Shown: positions 44,891 to 57,941 of the stretch, piece by piece
How positions within the stretch are numbered: the first letter of the stretch is position 1
Layout: each line of letters starts with the position of its first letter
Position numbers and translations under genes: made by a program
Assembly (NCBI GenBank): GCA_029959085.1
Contig: JARWIR010000023.1
Span: 7,949,860-8,013,859 of the forward strand
DNA length: 64,000 nt
Source of the DNA: Nemophila menziesii
Lineage: Eukaryota > Streptophyta > Magnoliopsida > Boraginales > Hydrophyllaceae
Direction: 5' to 3'
The notes under the pieces: generated by a model
The model's input: the letters and a program-made list of their open reading frames with translations, nothing else
Database searches by the model: none
What the model was told of the DNA's origin: nothing

Positions 44891-45228
44891 GGGAGTTAAT
44901 TAGTGGTTAGGTAACGGCATTTCACGCCTCCGATGTATGCCCAAAAAAACATATCATTGTGTATAGATAAGTGCTTAAATATTTTAATTTCCTGTGTGAT
45001 TTTTGCTAGGTGGTGTACGAGAGCAATATTTTATGGTTTTGATGCTCGAGCTTTCAATATAATCAAAACCATAACATGAAAAATACACAAGGGAATTATA
45101 GGTGTTATCAGTTACCCCTTAAGTTAATCAAATACCTTTTGATTTGGACTTCCATGAATCTAGTCAACAAAGTAATAACTTCTATTTCAATATCAAAGAA
45201 AGTATCCCTCTATTATTTGGATCCATGT

Positions 45229-45482
45229 TACTCCTCGGTCCATATTATTTGTCCAACTTTCTAAAAAAATGTGTCTAATATTATTTGTCCATTTTTCATT
45301 ACCAAGACAATTTTTTTCTACTTTTTCCAATATTATCCCTAATTAAATAAAAAAGAAATATTGTAATAAATATCCCATGTATAATAATTAAGGTAAATTG
45401 TGTAAATAAGAAGATTATAAAGTGTTTTTTTAAAACATTATGCACCAAAAAGGTGGACAAGTAAAAATGGACGGAGGGAGTA
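45229..45482. mobile_element. Stowaway-like MITE, unit B
   Basis: TA-flanked, CTCCTCGGTCC left end and GGACGGAGGGAG right end. It has one copy of the 51-bp segment that is doubled in A, so the doubling happened in A after duplication. Confidence 0.88.
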
Positions 45483-48400
45483 TTCTAAGCCCTGAAATAT
45501 TATAGGGGACTTCAATATGTATAGATTCTCCTCTGATAAATTAGGTGGTTTGGGACCTAATAGAACTAATATGAATAAATTAAACAAATGACTAGCTAGG
45601 CTGAATATGACAGATTGCATGCTATAGGTTGTAAGTTCACATGGTCCAACAAAAGAAATAATTATGAGATAATCAAACAAGTTATTGATAGATTTTGTGT
45701 TAATATTGAATGAGATACTATTTTTCCTAACTCATAGGTGGATATTATTCCTCCTATGGGGTCAGATCAGTCAATACTTGTTTTGATTAAGATGCTAAGA
45801 AAATACCTATATTAAAAAGATTCATTTTCAGTAAAACTTGGAATAGTATGAAGAATGTATTAAGATAATCACACACCACTAGCTTGAGATAATTTCCTTG
45901 AGGGGTAAAGGTATTAACAATTTTGGTAAGAAATTAAACTCTCTCACTGGTAATTTAACTATTTGGGCAAAAGAATTGGCTAAGGAAAACAAAGATGTTC
46001 TTAAAAAAGATAAATAGTATTTACAAAATATGATTAATTTCGGTGATCGTATTGATCTGGATGTCATAACTATATAATGAAAAGGATAGGACAAATATGG
46101 AAGAATGAAGAAATTTAATGGAAACTGAAATCTAGAATTAAATTGCTTACACTTGGTGATAAAAAATACATCATATTTTCATTCTATAGATAAATCTAGA
46201 AGATTGAGGAATAAAATAAGTAGTATATTTACTGAAAATGATATTTAGATTGATAAAAAAAGGGGATATAGAGAATGAGATTAAAAATTACTTTAACTCT
46301 ATTGTTTTTACTAAAAGCCCTATAAATTATACCCTAGTCATTGACTCTCTTAATAGATGCATAATTAATGATATGAATTCCTCTCGGACTAGTCATGTTA
46401 GTTTAAATGACATAAATAATGTCTTATAGGGAATGCGGAGTGGTAGGTCGCTTGGCCTTGATGAGTACCTTGTATACTCTTACAAAAAACATTGGGATCT
46501 TATCAAATTTGATATACTTAGGTGTATATCTGATTTCCTTTGGAATGATGGTAATCATTATGAGATTAACAATAATCTGATTACTTTAATTCTTAAAGTT
46601 GAAAAATTTACAAAAATTGCCCATTACAGACCAGTTAGTTGTTCTAATGTTATTTATAATATTTTCTCTAAAATATTAGTGAAAATATTACAACACTTGA
46701 TGCCTTTTATTATTAGTGAGAACTAGTGTGTTTTTAATCCTGGAAAGGAAATTACTTAGAACATATTGCTAGCTCATGAGAAAATAACTTCTTAAAAAGA
46801 AAAAGAACAACTGAAACACATTAATATGGCCACTAAGGCAGATGTTGGTAAAGCTTATGATTTTATGTAAAATGAGATTTTTTGAATGATATCTTATTAA
46901 AATGGGATTTTGTGATAGATAGGTTAAATGGATGATGGATGTGTTACCCCAGTCACTTATAGCGTACTTATGAATTATGACAAGCAGGCCAGATTCCCCT
47001 ATCTAACCCCTCGAAAAGCCTTAGGCAGTGGGACCCCTTCTCACCCTTTGTCTTTTGTATTATAACTCAAGTTTTAACCTATCTTATGGATGATAAAATT
47101 GTCATATATATGATTAGAGGATTGAGGATTAATAAACATTGTCCTACTTCAAGTCATATATTATTTGCGGATGATATTCTTTTCTTCATCACTGATGAAA
47201 CTGAGGATGTTGAACACTTTAGAAATTTGCTTAATGATTATAGTCATGCCTCAGGTCAATGCAGTAACCTGAATAAAAGTGGTATTGTTTTTGTAAAAAT
47301 ACTCTAGTGGATAAAATAAATCATTTACTTGATATTCTAAGGATGAATAAACTCGAAAACTTAGGCAAATATTTAGGACTAGCTGTTGATTTGAGTAGAT
47401 CCAATGTTATGTCTATTAAGTGGATGATGAAATTGATAAATAGTAAAATGGAATACTATTTTTCTGTTAAATGCTGAGAAAGAGACTCTTACAAAGGAAG
47501 TGATTAATGCTATTCCCTCATATACTATGGACGATTTCTTGATCCCTATTAGTATATGTCATAAAATTGATTCTCTTATAGCTAAATTTTGGTGGAATAA
47601 AAACAATAGAAAAAGGAATCATTGGATATAATTGAGGGACATAACCATTAATAAACATAAAAAGGGTATGGTATTTAAAAGTATACGACTAAAACATATA
47701 GCCCTACTTGATAGAAATGTTTGGAAGATCTTTAATAAACCAAAATCTCTTTTGGCTAGGACAATGAAAGGAATATATTTTAAAAATTCTAGCTTCCTTG
47801 AAGCAAATCTAGGTTATAATCCCTCTTGGAGTTGGAGAAGTCTACTTGAGGGAAGATATAATTTTAAGAAAGATTTAATTTGAAAGGTGGGAAATGGATA
47901 CTCTATAAATATATGGCATAATAGCTGGATTCCAGGTATTAAATCTCTTACTAATACTAGGAATTGTCCTTTTACATATGTATCAGAACTATTTTATGAA
48001 GGTAATTACATTTGGGTTCATAATTTGCTCACAGAGTGGTTTGAAACAGATATTATAGAGAAAAAATTAAAAATAATGACCCCTATTTCTATAAGTGTTG
48101 ATAACACTTCTTGGCTTTCTCTATAGATGGGGAGGTTAATTCTAAATCTATATATAGGTATTTGAAGTAAAAAGAGATGGGAAAAGAAAAAAATGAATAG
48201 GAGAGGTTACATAGTGGCTCCTATGCCACCCCAAACTCAGTTTGGAAGGAGGTTTGGAACCTTAAGGTACCTCCTAAGATTAGAATTTTTGTTTGGAAAC
48301 TGTGTAAAAGAAAACTTTCTATTGAGGAGCTAAAATTTAAAAGAAAATGCACCACTTCTCTCATGTGTAATGTTTGTTGGATAGAACCTGAATCTATTAA

Positions 48401-48547
48401 ACACCTCTTGTTTAATTGTTCATGGACTAGAGTATTATGGCTCACCTCCGTAGTGCAAATATTGCTTAATTCAATTTGGACTTCTATATTTGAGTCATGG
48501 TTTACTAAGTTAAAGAGTATGAAAAATCGTAAGGATATAGCTAGTAG

Positions 48548-48598
<51 letters not shown>

Positions 48599-49087
48599 AT
48601 CATCTTTGTAATACTTTGGAATATTTGAAAATTAAGAAAAAAAAGCTTGCTTAGAAGGTGTTATACCAGAACCTATACTGGTTTTAAATTAGTCTTTAAT
48701 TGCCTATGATGAGTACTGCAATTATAATAACAATTCCTTTGAGGCAAAAAAGTTAACACAAATAAAGGTATTGGAATCCATTTCCAATACTTATACTACA
48801 CTAGAGGTAAATGTTAAATATTAACTCTAAACATGTAAAGAACAAAAACAAACATTGTAGTGATATGTGGAATAAAAAATTAAGTTATGATTTAGATATA
48901 ACACATGCTTTTTTTACTAATAACTCAGATGTTTTATCTGTGAGTGTTCTTAAGGATAAAAATGATACTCTAACTCATGGTCATGCTTGGCCTTTTACTA
49001 TAACAGTCTTGAGAAAGTCATGGTTATAGGAGTGCGCAATGGCCTTAGTTCAGTGATCAATCTTCATCGAGAAGACATTAGAATCCT
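45483..49087 (+). pseudogene. LINE retrotransposon ORF2 pseudogene, unit B (3' end lost)
   Basis: Same relic as 13455-17362, with RT entry near 46433, FADDILFF near 47166, IWHNSWIPG near 47912 and the zinc motif near 48365 (CNVCWIEPESIKHLLFNC). It breaks off after REDIRIL at 49087, within the RNase H region, and is followed by unrelated sequence. Confidence 0.88.
48550..48595. repeat. (AT)n microsatellite inside the LINE, unit B
   Basis: An uninterrupted AT run of about 46 bp at the place where A has a 32-bp interrupted run. Confidence 0.95.
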
Positions 49088-49415
49088 TAAGAACACTATA
49101 CAAAGGGTGATTATATATGAGTTGTTGAGTTTAAATGATAATTTTAATAAATAATTGATTTTTTTAATAACCAAATATTTAGAAATTGGCTATACATACA
49201 CTTGATCACTATACAAAGGGTGCAAAATAATTTTTTTTGAAATTAAACGTATACTGTGTTTGAAGCAACTCTGATGGTAGAAAGAAGATTTTGTGTAAGA
49301 AACAATATAAAGAGGTAAGTAATTTTAACATTTCATTAAATGTATAATTTATTAGTTTATTTATATAAAATGAGCTAGTATGAAAGATTTGATATTTAAA
49401 TATAACAATATATCA
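49088..49415. other. B-only segment replacing A's 5 kb block
   Basis: About 0.33 kb of AT-rich sequence lies between the LINE break and the shared pre-NUMT sequence. A 16-bp direct repeat, CACTATACAAAGGGTG, occurs at 49094-49109 and 49207-49222. No gene was found. Its counterpart is not present in the unit A block. Confidence 0.7.
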
Positions 49416-50001
49416 TTAGGTTAATTATGTACGACCTATAATGTAAGTATTTATTATTCATATATGTAAAAATTATTTAATATAATTATAATAACAACAT
49501 AAGAATATTATATCCTTACTCTTTATTCCCATCTTCGCCCAGGCTAACAAGGCTTTACTTATTCAGGCGGGAGTGGAGCCTCGAAAAGCAATGTCGAGAT
49601 GAAGATCCTTGGCCCCTCTTCATTCTCTACAGGGTTCTAAATCTTTCTTGAACATAGGTGACAACGAGCGAGGCAGATATGGAAGAGATCAAACATGGGA
49701 ATAAGAAGCAAGCTCGCCTTCCTTTTTGATCATTTTGTTAGAGGGGGATGAAGAAAGTGGACAAAACAAACTCGAATTTATTGATAGCGGAAAAGAATCA
49801 TATTAAAAGCGCTCCTAACCCAACCCTTCCTTCTTAGAGCTGTGTATTGTAAGTGATTAGAACCTTCCCGGAGCGTGCCTCCCATATAGGCAAGTGAAGT
49901 TGGTGAGTCATATGATGGTTAACTATCTCATGCGGTTCGGAGAGGACTCAGTTGTTACTGGTAGTTAGTACCCATATGGTTTCGGGGTGGACCGTTTCAA
50001 T

Positions 50002-50193
50002 CTTTTTTATTATATACGCTTAGCGAAAAGAATGTTTTTTGATACACCTAGGACATGGATTCTATATAAACCGATGGATCATGACAAGTCGTTACTACTA
50101 GAAATGACTTCCTCTTTCATTGCTTCATTCTTTCCATATCATTCTCCTTTTTTCTAAGTTACTCATCAAATGGCACTCACTTCATATATTTAA
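50002..50193 (+). pseudogene. nad2: nad2 last exon, nuclear copy, unit B
   Basis: Same 64-codon C-terminal segment of NAD2 as in A (RMFFDTPRTWIL, VTHQMAL). The TAA after SPFF is shared with A, while the second to last Ser codon (TCA) is intact here. The shared stop shows the copy was already dead before the duplication. Confidence 0.85.
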
Positions 50194-50483
50194 GTTCGAT
50201 CATTGGTCTGACTGGACGGAATATTGGCTAATGAACTCTTTTTCCTCCTATAGTCTAGATCTCCCATGAAAGGATCAAGCAAGAAAATTAAAGCGTTAGC
50301 GCACTCCAGCAAGAAAAGAAGGACAATATAGGAACGACTTCTAAGATAAAATAACAATAATGAGAATAACCCTGGACTAGACCTATTCTGATTCTTAATT
50401 ATCCGTCGCTGCGCTGTTGCCAAGGACTAGCAAAATCGAAATAGCGAAATTCTTGGGTCATCTCAATGGGTTCAGAAACCACA

Positions 50484-50833
50484 ACAATTATTACAAGCTT
50501 AGCTAGCGCTATACTTGTAGTAGGAGATACCACAGTAACATGGCTTTGGGGTGGTTTCTCCATGGACAATGCCACCTTAAATCGTTTTTTTAGTCTTCAT
50601 CATTTACTCCCCTTTATTTTAGTAGGTGCCAATCTTTTTCATCTGGCCGCATTACATCAATATGGATCAAATAATCCATTGGGTGTACATTCAGAGATGG
50701 ATGAAATAGCTTCTTACCCTTATTTTTATGTAAATGATCTAGTAAGTTTGGAAGATTTTGCTATCTTTTTTTCCATTTTTTTTATGTTCCTAATGTTTTG
50801 GGGCATCCCGACAATTATATACCTGCTAAACCG
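50484..50833 (+). pseudogene. cob: cob fragment, nuclear copy, unit B, frameshifted
   Basis: Same central apocytochrome b segment as in A. One T is missing from the poly-T run near 50782, so after FAIFFSIFF the frame changes and the [13 protein letters not shown] block is read in another frame. The open frame from ATG at 50466 begins a few codons before the similarity, and that ATG is probably not a real start. Non-functional. Confidence 0.92.
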
Positions 50834-51054
50834 ATATGGAAAATATCTAATTATAAGGGATAATTTCAATTAATTACAATTATTTCAAATTCTACACACA
50901 GAAAAAGGAAGGAGGATCATACTTTAAAAGATTAATTTTCAATTAAACATTCTGACATATTTACCTTCACAATTATCCTTGATGTCATTTTTATATTATA
51001 TAATAATTAATATAATATTTATTTATTTATTTTAATTATATTTTAAAGTCCGAC

Positions 51055-51278
51055 CACCTCTACCATCCACTACCTCCACCACCACCTCTACCATCCACTA
51101 CCTCCACCACCACCTCTGGCATTTCACCACCGACTACTACCACCAACTAATACATTCTCCATCAACCACCACCACAACCATCACCCATAACCCCACTACA
51201 CAACCACTACCTCATGCATCGACCACTCCCACCCTCATTACTACCACCATCTTATGCATCCACCACCACCACCGATCT
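51055..51278. repeat. CCA-rich imperfect triplet repeat, unit B
   Basis: Same tract as 23748-23935 with an added internal duplication of about 36 bp (CTACCATCCACTACCTCCAC-type unit). Confidence 0.88.
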
Positions 51279-51644
51279 TTCTGTAAATTTGACCTCAAAA
51301 TGTGGGTAACCTGATAGTCATTGAAAAAATTGGGAAACTTCTTAAGATATCGATCCTCTTTTAAAAAATTGAGCAGAGTTTCCACAAGCAAAAGGGAAAA
51401 ATATGGATACACGACGAAAATTGATAGATGCACTAAAACATTTCACGACCATGTCAGAGAAATAATCGGTGAAAGTTCATTTCATTTATCGGAAATCCTA
51501 AAGACACACATATCACTTCAAGAAATCAAGTACATGCGACCTTGTTTGACTACTTGACATCTTTATCTGGTCAAGGAAAAACACTTTGCATGTATTATAA
51601 TATATTTGCGAATGTGGTGAAATTTAGGGAGATAATTTTGCTCC

Positions 51645-51767
51645 GAGATAACCGATAAAGATATCAAAGATGCAATATTTGGTATTAAGTCCCCATCACC
51701 CGACAATTATTTATCCAAATTCTTCATCAAGTCTTGGAATGTAGTAGGTGAAGAGTTGACCATATAA
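51645..51767 (+). pseudogene. LINE RT N-terminal fragment, unit B
   Basis: The same 41-codon block as 24302-24424 (DKDIKDAIFGIKSPSPD), the same length and with the same TAA. Confidence 0.8.
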
Positions 51768-51797
51768 ATAAGTAAATTTTTCATATAAGACTTTCTC

Positions 51798-53279
51798 TTA
51801 AAGAAACTTATCTATTATATCATTAACAGACTTCTCCTTCTCTCCAATCACAGAGAGTTGTTCTTCCAAAGTCTCATTAACAAAATTATTTACTTCTTCT
51901 TTGTCACCTTCACCTTCAGTTACATTAACATCAGGTGTGTTTTTATATTTGCAAACAACCTGAAAAGGTAAAAGAAATATACAATCAAATATATGTAAAT
52001 TAAAGGGGTGATTTGTCAGTCAACTGAAATGTTAAGGGCTAAATTGTCAAATGACTGTATACCTTTATTGTTTCTTCTTCAACTATCTTTTCTTCCATGC
52101 TTTTCCCATAATGTCTTTCACCATTCTTTTCTTCCACGCTTTTCATATCAGGCCTTTCATCACAGGTCTTTCCTCCTTCTTCCAAACCAACATTACCTAC
52201 CTTTTTTAGTTCTTTCCCAACAACTACTTTCTCTACAGTCTATGAAACTAAAGTATTTACTTCGTCGTTCTCACCTTCAGTTACATTAACATCAGTTGTG
52301 TTTTGATCTTCACAAACAACCTATAAAGTTAAAATAAATATATAGTCAAATATATGTAAATTAGGGGTTAAATTGTCAATCAACTAAAATGTTAAGGGCT
52401 AAATTGTCAAATGATTGTGTACCTTCATTGTTTCCTCTTCAACTGTCTTTTCTTATACACTTTTCTCACCATTCCTTTCATCACTCTTTTCTTCTACACT
52501 TTTCATATTAGGCCTTTCATCACAGGTTTTAACTACTTCATTTTTCCCTTCATTACAGTTCTGGACTTCCATCTCATCCAGGCCATTATTGGTATGAACT
52601 TTATCTTCTTCTCGTTGCTGAACTATTTCTTCAACCTTATTTCCAAGTTAATAACAAAGGCATGAAATAAGGAGTTTCAATTTCGTGGTTTTCATGTATT
52701 ACTGGTTTACTAACAACAAACATGTCAACAGTTACGTTGTTCTCTCCAATGCTACACATCTCCATACATTTATCCTTGCAATCTTAACATACTAGACCAT
52801 CAGGTAGTTTTTTCCCCAATTTCAAATAGTTTTACTCCAAGTTACCTTTTATCCCTAACTTCGAAACAGACTTCTTAAGTACAGGTATACTAAATTTATC
52901 ATATTCAGGACCATCTACATACTCAATCTTTAAATCATGGTAATTGCTCGTGTGTTCATTAAATATCCCACAAAAGCGAATCCTCAGTGCAAATTTCTTT
53001 GTTACATGATCAATTTCGAATAAATTAGTTACCCATTACGTTAGGAACCAATTAATGGAAAAATAATTATCAAATATGGATACACTATCAATATGGTAAC
53101 CAAATCCCGTAAAATATACTCCAATTACTAACTAAATCCCGCCCTTCACGCGTGATATCTAAAAATGTAATAAATATACTCGAAAACCCTACATTTACAG
53201 ATTAAAAGATTTTAACTTACAAGCAAAGATTTAGGGGTAGTAAATAAACATACTTACTCCATAACGTAAACGGCGCCAT
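51798..53279 (-). pseudogene. PB1-like/Mutator N-terminal type gene fragment with duplicated exons, unit B
   Basis: Same structure as A 24455-25936: exon 1 ATGGCGCCGTTTACG at 53279, degraded second exon, then acidic-lysine exons separated by the two similar introns of about 100 bp. The in-frame stops seen in A are also here, and the C-rich codons of the cysteine block differ slightly (a stop where A has LDCKDKC). The decay therefore began before duplication. Confidence 0.5.
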
Positions 53280-54382
53280 TGATTATCTTTTGAGCTAAAG
53301 TATATCGGCTTATGCAATCTGGGTTCTTCGTCTTCTTGTTCTTCCCCAAACCAAACCCTCCCTTGTCTTTTGATTTTGTTTTAATTTTTTTGTTTTGTTT
53401 TGTGTATATATAGGGTAGTAATTTTAGAATTACCTATTTTGCCCTTTTAAAAATATGGGGTTAAGATAATTAATTAAATAAAACGGATGAAGAATAAAAA
53501 AATAATAAAAATGCTCTTAACGGTGATTTTGGACGGAAAACGTTAGTAACGACCACGAGTCACGAAAAGAAAAGTTACGGGTATCAAGTAGAATTAGACA
53601 ATGGGGCAACTTGTCAATCGCATAAAAAATTAGGAGCAAACGGGGTATTTCCTCAAACTTATATAAAACCCTCATTTCGGTTACCTTTTCTTCATAAATC
53701 AAAAGTAAGACGAAAAGTTCTTTGGAGCACCGTAAGATATTCGACGATCTCCATCGTCTCAGTGATGTTTAAATCAGGTACACTCTTGAATCCTCACTTT
53801 TTTCATATTTTCCACTTATTAAGTTGTAATAACGATGAAATATACAATCGATCTGCAAAACCTAAGGTAAAAAAAGTAGGAGATATTGAGGAATTGTTAC
53901 AATTAAGAAATAAAGTTTATGCGATTTGCTGGGTAAAACTCTGGATTTCTAGTCCATTGAACAATTTCAATGTAGATGCTCGCTCTGTTATGGATTTCTC
54001 TGTTATGGATTTCCTGCTAAGAGAAATCAGAATTGTATCTTATACAATATATTTGCACCATAGGGGACCATACCGGTGAAGAATGATTTCGGTTAGTTGG
54101 GTTAGTGGATTTGGTTGAAACATTATCACAATCAGAAGATATCTCATTAACTGCCACCCCACCAATAGCCCTCCCAACCAGTCTTTTTCTCTATATGTGA
54201 TATTTATGGAAAATCATTAATGTATTTTATCCATAAATTTAATCATTAAATTGGGATTATAGCTTGAATTTGAGTTAAATTTGATCTAATTACTCTTTAC
54301 TTTTACATATTTACTTGATAATTAAAAAATATTAACATAGAAATAATGCTTATTTATTTGGAAGAGATTAATAGAAATAATG
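52871..54382. repeat. 1.5 kb tandem repeat copy R1, unit B
   Basis: Equivalent of A 25528-27040, with TATATATA at 53405-53412 (minus) upstream of the ATG at 53279. Confidence 0.85.
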
Positions 54383-55500
54383 CTTCTTAAGTACAGGTAT
54401 ACTGAATTTGTCATATTCACAACCATCTACATACTCAATCTTTAAATCATGGTAATTGCTCGTGTCTTCATCAGATATCCTACAGAAGCGAATCCTCAGT
54501 GCAAATTTCTCTGTTAGACGATTAATTTCGAATAAATTAGTTACCCATTACGTTAGGAACCAATTAATGGAAAAATAATTATCAAATTTGGATACACTAT
54601 CAATATGGTAACCAAATCCCGTAAAATATACTCCTATTACTAATTAAATCCCGCCCTTCACGCGTGATATCTAAAAATGTAATAAATATACTCGAAAACC
54701 CTACATTTACAGATTAAAAGATCTTAACTAACAAGCAAAGATTTAGGGGTAATAAAAAAACACACTTACTCCATAACGTAAACGGCGCCATTGATTATCT
54801 TTCGAGCTAAAGTACATCGACTTATGCAATCTGGGTTCTTCGTCTTCTTGTTCTTCCCCAAACCAAACCCTCCCTTGTCTTTTGATTTTGTTTTAATTTT
54901 TTTGTTTTGTTTTGTGTATATATAGGGTAGGCATTTCAGAATTACCTATTTTTCCCTTTTAAAAATATGGGGTTAAGATAATTAATTAAATAAAACAGAT
55001 TAAGAATAAAAAATAATAAAAATGCTCTTAACGGTGATTTTGGACGGAAAAATGTTAGTAACAACCAAGAGTCACGAAAAGAAATGTTAAGGGTATCTAG
55101 TAGAATTAAACAATGGGGCAACTTGTCAATCGCATAAAAATTAAAATTTAGGAGCAAAAGGTGTATTTGCACCATAGGGGGCAATACAGGTGAAGAATGA
55201 GTTGGGTTAGTTGGGTTAGTGGATTTGGTTGAAACATTATCACAATTCGAAGAATCTCATCAACTGCCACCCGACCAATAGCCCTCCCAACCAGTCTTTT
55301 TCTCTATATGTGATATTATGGATAATCATAATGTATTTTATCCATAAATTTAATCATTAAATTGGTATTATAGCTTGAATTTGAGTTGGATTTGAACTAA
55401 TTACTCTTTACTTTTACATATTTACTTGATAATTAAAATATATTAACATAGAAATAATGCTTATTTACTTGGAAGGGATTAATAGTATTTTTTTTATATT
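54383..55500. repeat. 1.5 kb tandem repeat copy R2, unit B, internally deleted
   Basis: Equivalent of A 27041-28550, but about 0.4 kb (A 27806-28204) is missing at about 55160. The second promoter and first exon (TATA at 54917-54924, ATG at 54791, minus) are intact. Confidence 0.85.
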
Positions 55501-56251
55501 TTGCACACATGCAGAAACTCATGCGAAGAACAATATCATTACTGAACAAAAACATAAAACGAATAAGATCATTGGCCGTGACATTTCAGTTAACTATGAA
55601 GGTTTAATAATTTTCATGGTAAAATTTAATTGGTAGGTCATTTTAAAACAATAAATTTCATAAAGACCTTTTTTGATATTTTCTTAGTATAAAATTCTCT
55701 CGCTTCTTCATATCAATTTGGGGATTCATTTGCTATTTCGACATTAAAAATCGAGGTTATTAACAAGGTAAATTTGGATTCTTATCTTTTCGATACTAAA
55801 ATATTGTGCATTGTGTGAATTAGATCTTAATTATTTTATTGAATTTGATAAACAGATTTCTTAGCTTCATTTGTTTCGATCTTTTATGAGTAATTTCTCT
55901 ATATTTGATGATAGATCTTGCATTTTACCCCCTTATCTAACGATTTATCGAAGCGCATAGGTTATGTAATTAAGAAAAAATAGATTCTGACAAAGCAAAC
56001 AAATCTGTATTTGATTTTTCATTAATTTTATCGATACTATAATCTATGCCAGTAATCGAAACCAAATTTCAATTAAATAGCATAATACATTCTTCGATCT
56101 TCGAATCCATCAAAAGAAAAACTCATATAAAGTGTTATTAAGTTAGAAATCTCTACTGTTTCATTTTTTTTCAATTGTGAAGTTGTATGATTGATTTAAA
56201 CATGTTAGAGTATTCAAATTATTGCTATTTTGCACTTATTTTTGTTTACAG

Positions 56252-56534
56252 AAAGCAAATTTCAGGGAATAATCATTTTGCTACACATCTAGTGGAAAAT
56301 TCAAGCCAAAGGAACTTTAGAAACAGTTCATCAGCTCCATTTATTAAATCTATAAGAAGAAGCTCAAGGTTTTCAAATCAAAAAATGGATAAATCCGCTA
56401 ATTTTGTACCAATTGAAGATTTTACAGTGGATATTTACTCCACAGATCAGCAATCTAGTGAGGGTAACTTTTTCCCTTGTGGGAATCTCATTATCACAAA
56501 ATTACCACCTAATTTTTTCAACATTGCGTTTCAA
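56252..56534 (+). CDS. Unidentified spliced exon (fragment of an unknown gene), unit B
   Basis: Same 283-bp exon as 29304-29586, with the same acceptor and donor. Amino-acid differences from A are few, for example Asp to Ala after MDKS and Leu to Phe in LPPN-FNIAF. No stop or indel has accumulated. Confidence 0.45.
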
Positions 56535-56710
56535 GTAAGTAAAACTTATTAATTACATTGGGTTTTAAATTATTGTATCTTTTAATAGGATGCATTATTA
56601 ACATTTTTTATGGGTTTTACTTAGAATAAACTCTGAATTTTCCTATCAAGGTTCGCAACATAATTCTACTACCCAAATACGTAAGAGGCCTCAACTTTCC
56701 CTAATTGGTA

Positions 56711-56729
56711 CTCTCTCTCTCTCTCTCTC
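56711..56729. repeat. Short (CT)n microsatellite, unit B
   Basis: Contracted equivalent of 29762-29830. An adjacent stretch of about 80 bp of A (29840-29915) is also missing. Confidence 0.9.
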
Positions 56730-57941
56730 ATGTATTAATGTGTATTTAACCCAACATGTTATTTTCATTTTATTGTTTTAGTTTAGAAACAATAATTAGT
56801 CAGATATGCAACGTCTTATTATGAGTTCAGGGTACACTTAGAAATTTTGTTTGTGGGTGCTATAATATTAAAAGGATTTTAATGAGATGGATGAGGTGAA
56901 GTAGGGTAGGGATTTTATTTATAATTTAACTATTAAATATAATTTTTATTCAATTTTGGTAAAGTTATCTTGTAAAAGTAATATCCTATATATCAAAAAA
57001 ATTATAATATGTTGTAAAATTATTTGAAAAACTTTATTCTCTAATGGATGAAGAAAAAAAAGTTTAACTAATCATTCTAAAAAATTATTTTATAAGAGTG
57101 AATTGTTTAAAAGGTCCAAAACTAAATTTTCTCATTTTTAATGGGTTTAAGTTTTTTTCCTTCCGCAAATGGTCAAATTTTTAATGGGATATCTTTGTTT
57201 TTATAATAAGTTACGATTTTATCCAATGGTTTATACAAATTTTTTAATGGGTCACGTGTATTATTTTTTATAGATTAAACATATTTCTTTAAGGTTATGT
57301 GTAATAAATATTGTAAACTTTATTAGCTAACAATATTCTTGTAAAGACATTTGAATCAATAACCCATAAATACTTACATAACATAATTTGGACTCATGAG
57401 CAACCCATATATCACGACGAAGGGATCACTCGGTGTGATTAACAATAGGGAAATAGCCGATAAAAAGATATATAACAAGCAACTAAGATATATATATAGA
57501 TATATATGTGTGTGTATATATACTATATATCAACGTCAGTAAACAACCTGGATTAAACCTCGATTAGTAAAATACCGATAATTTATACAGGGATTTGTTG
57601 ACCAAAATAATAATATTTCATAGTATTTAAAATTTATACATTACCATAACATCAGCGTGAAAATCTAATAAATGGTCAAGTAAAAAATAGCAAAGGAAAT
57701 GTCATCAATAACGTGAGTAAAGATGAATAATTATGTATTACTTGAATATACTTAACTAAATCATGTTTGATGTTTTTTTCTTGGTTTCTTATGTTTCTAT
57801 GTAAAGAAATTAATTATATGGTAAATTGCACCATTTATCTTTCATTACGTTGGTGGTCCAGGCTTGCTTGCACGCACAACGAATATCACACAGGGATATA
57901 ATTGCCTCCACATGCATATTCCCAATTAAATTCAGAACTAG
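56730..57941. other. AT-rich spacer before the LTR element, no gene seen, unit B
   Basis: Matches A 29831-31110. No recognised gene or element. It ends with GTTAC at 57942-57946 next to the LTR. A 64-codon frame at 57826-58020 straddles the LTR edge and is not a gene. Confidence 0.45.

Larger units (their letters stand above)
49512..50833 (+). other. Nuclear insert of mitochondrial DNA (NUMT), unit B
   Basis: Colinear with A 22195-23518, with a few substitutions and single-base indels. It carries the intron domain V-like hairpin (49905-49938), nad2 and cob. Confidence 0.85.
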
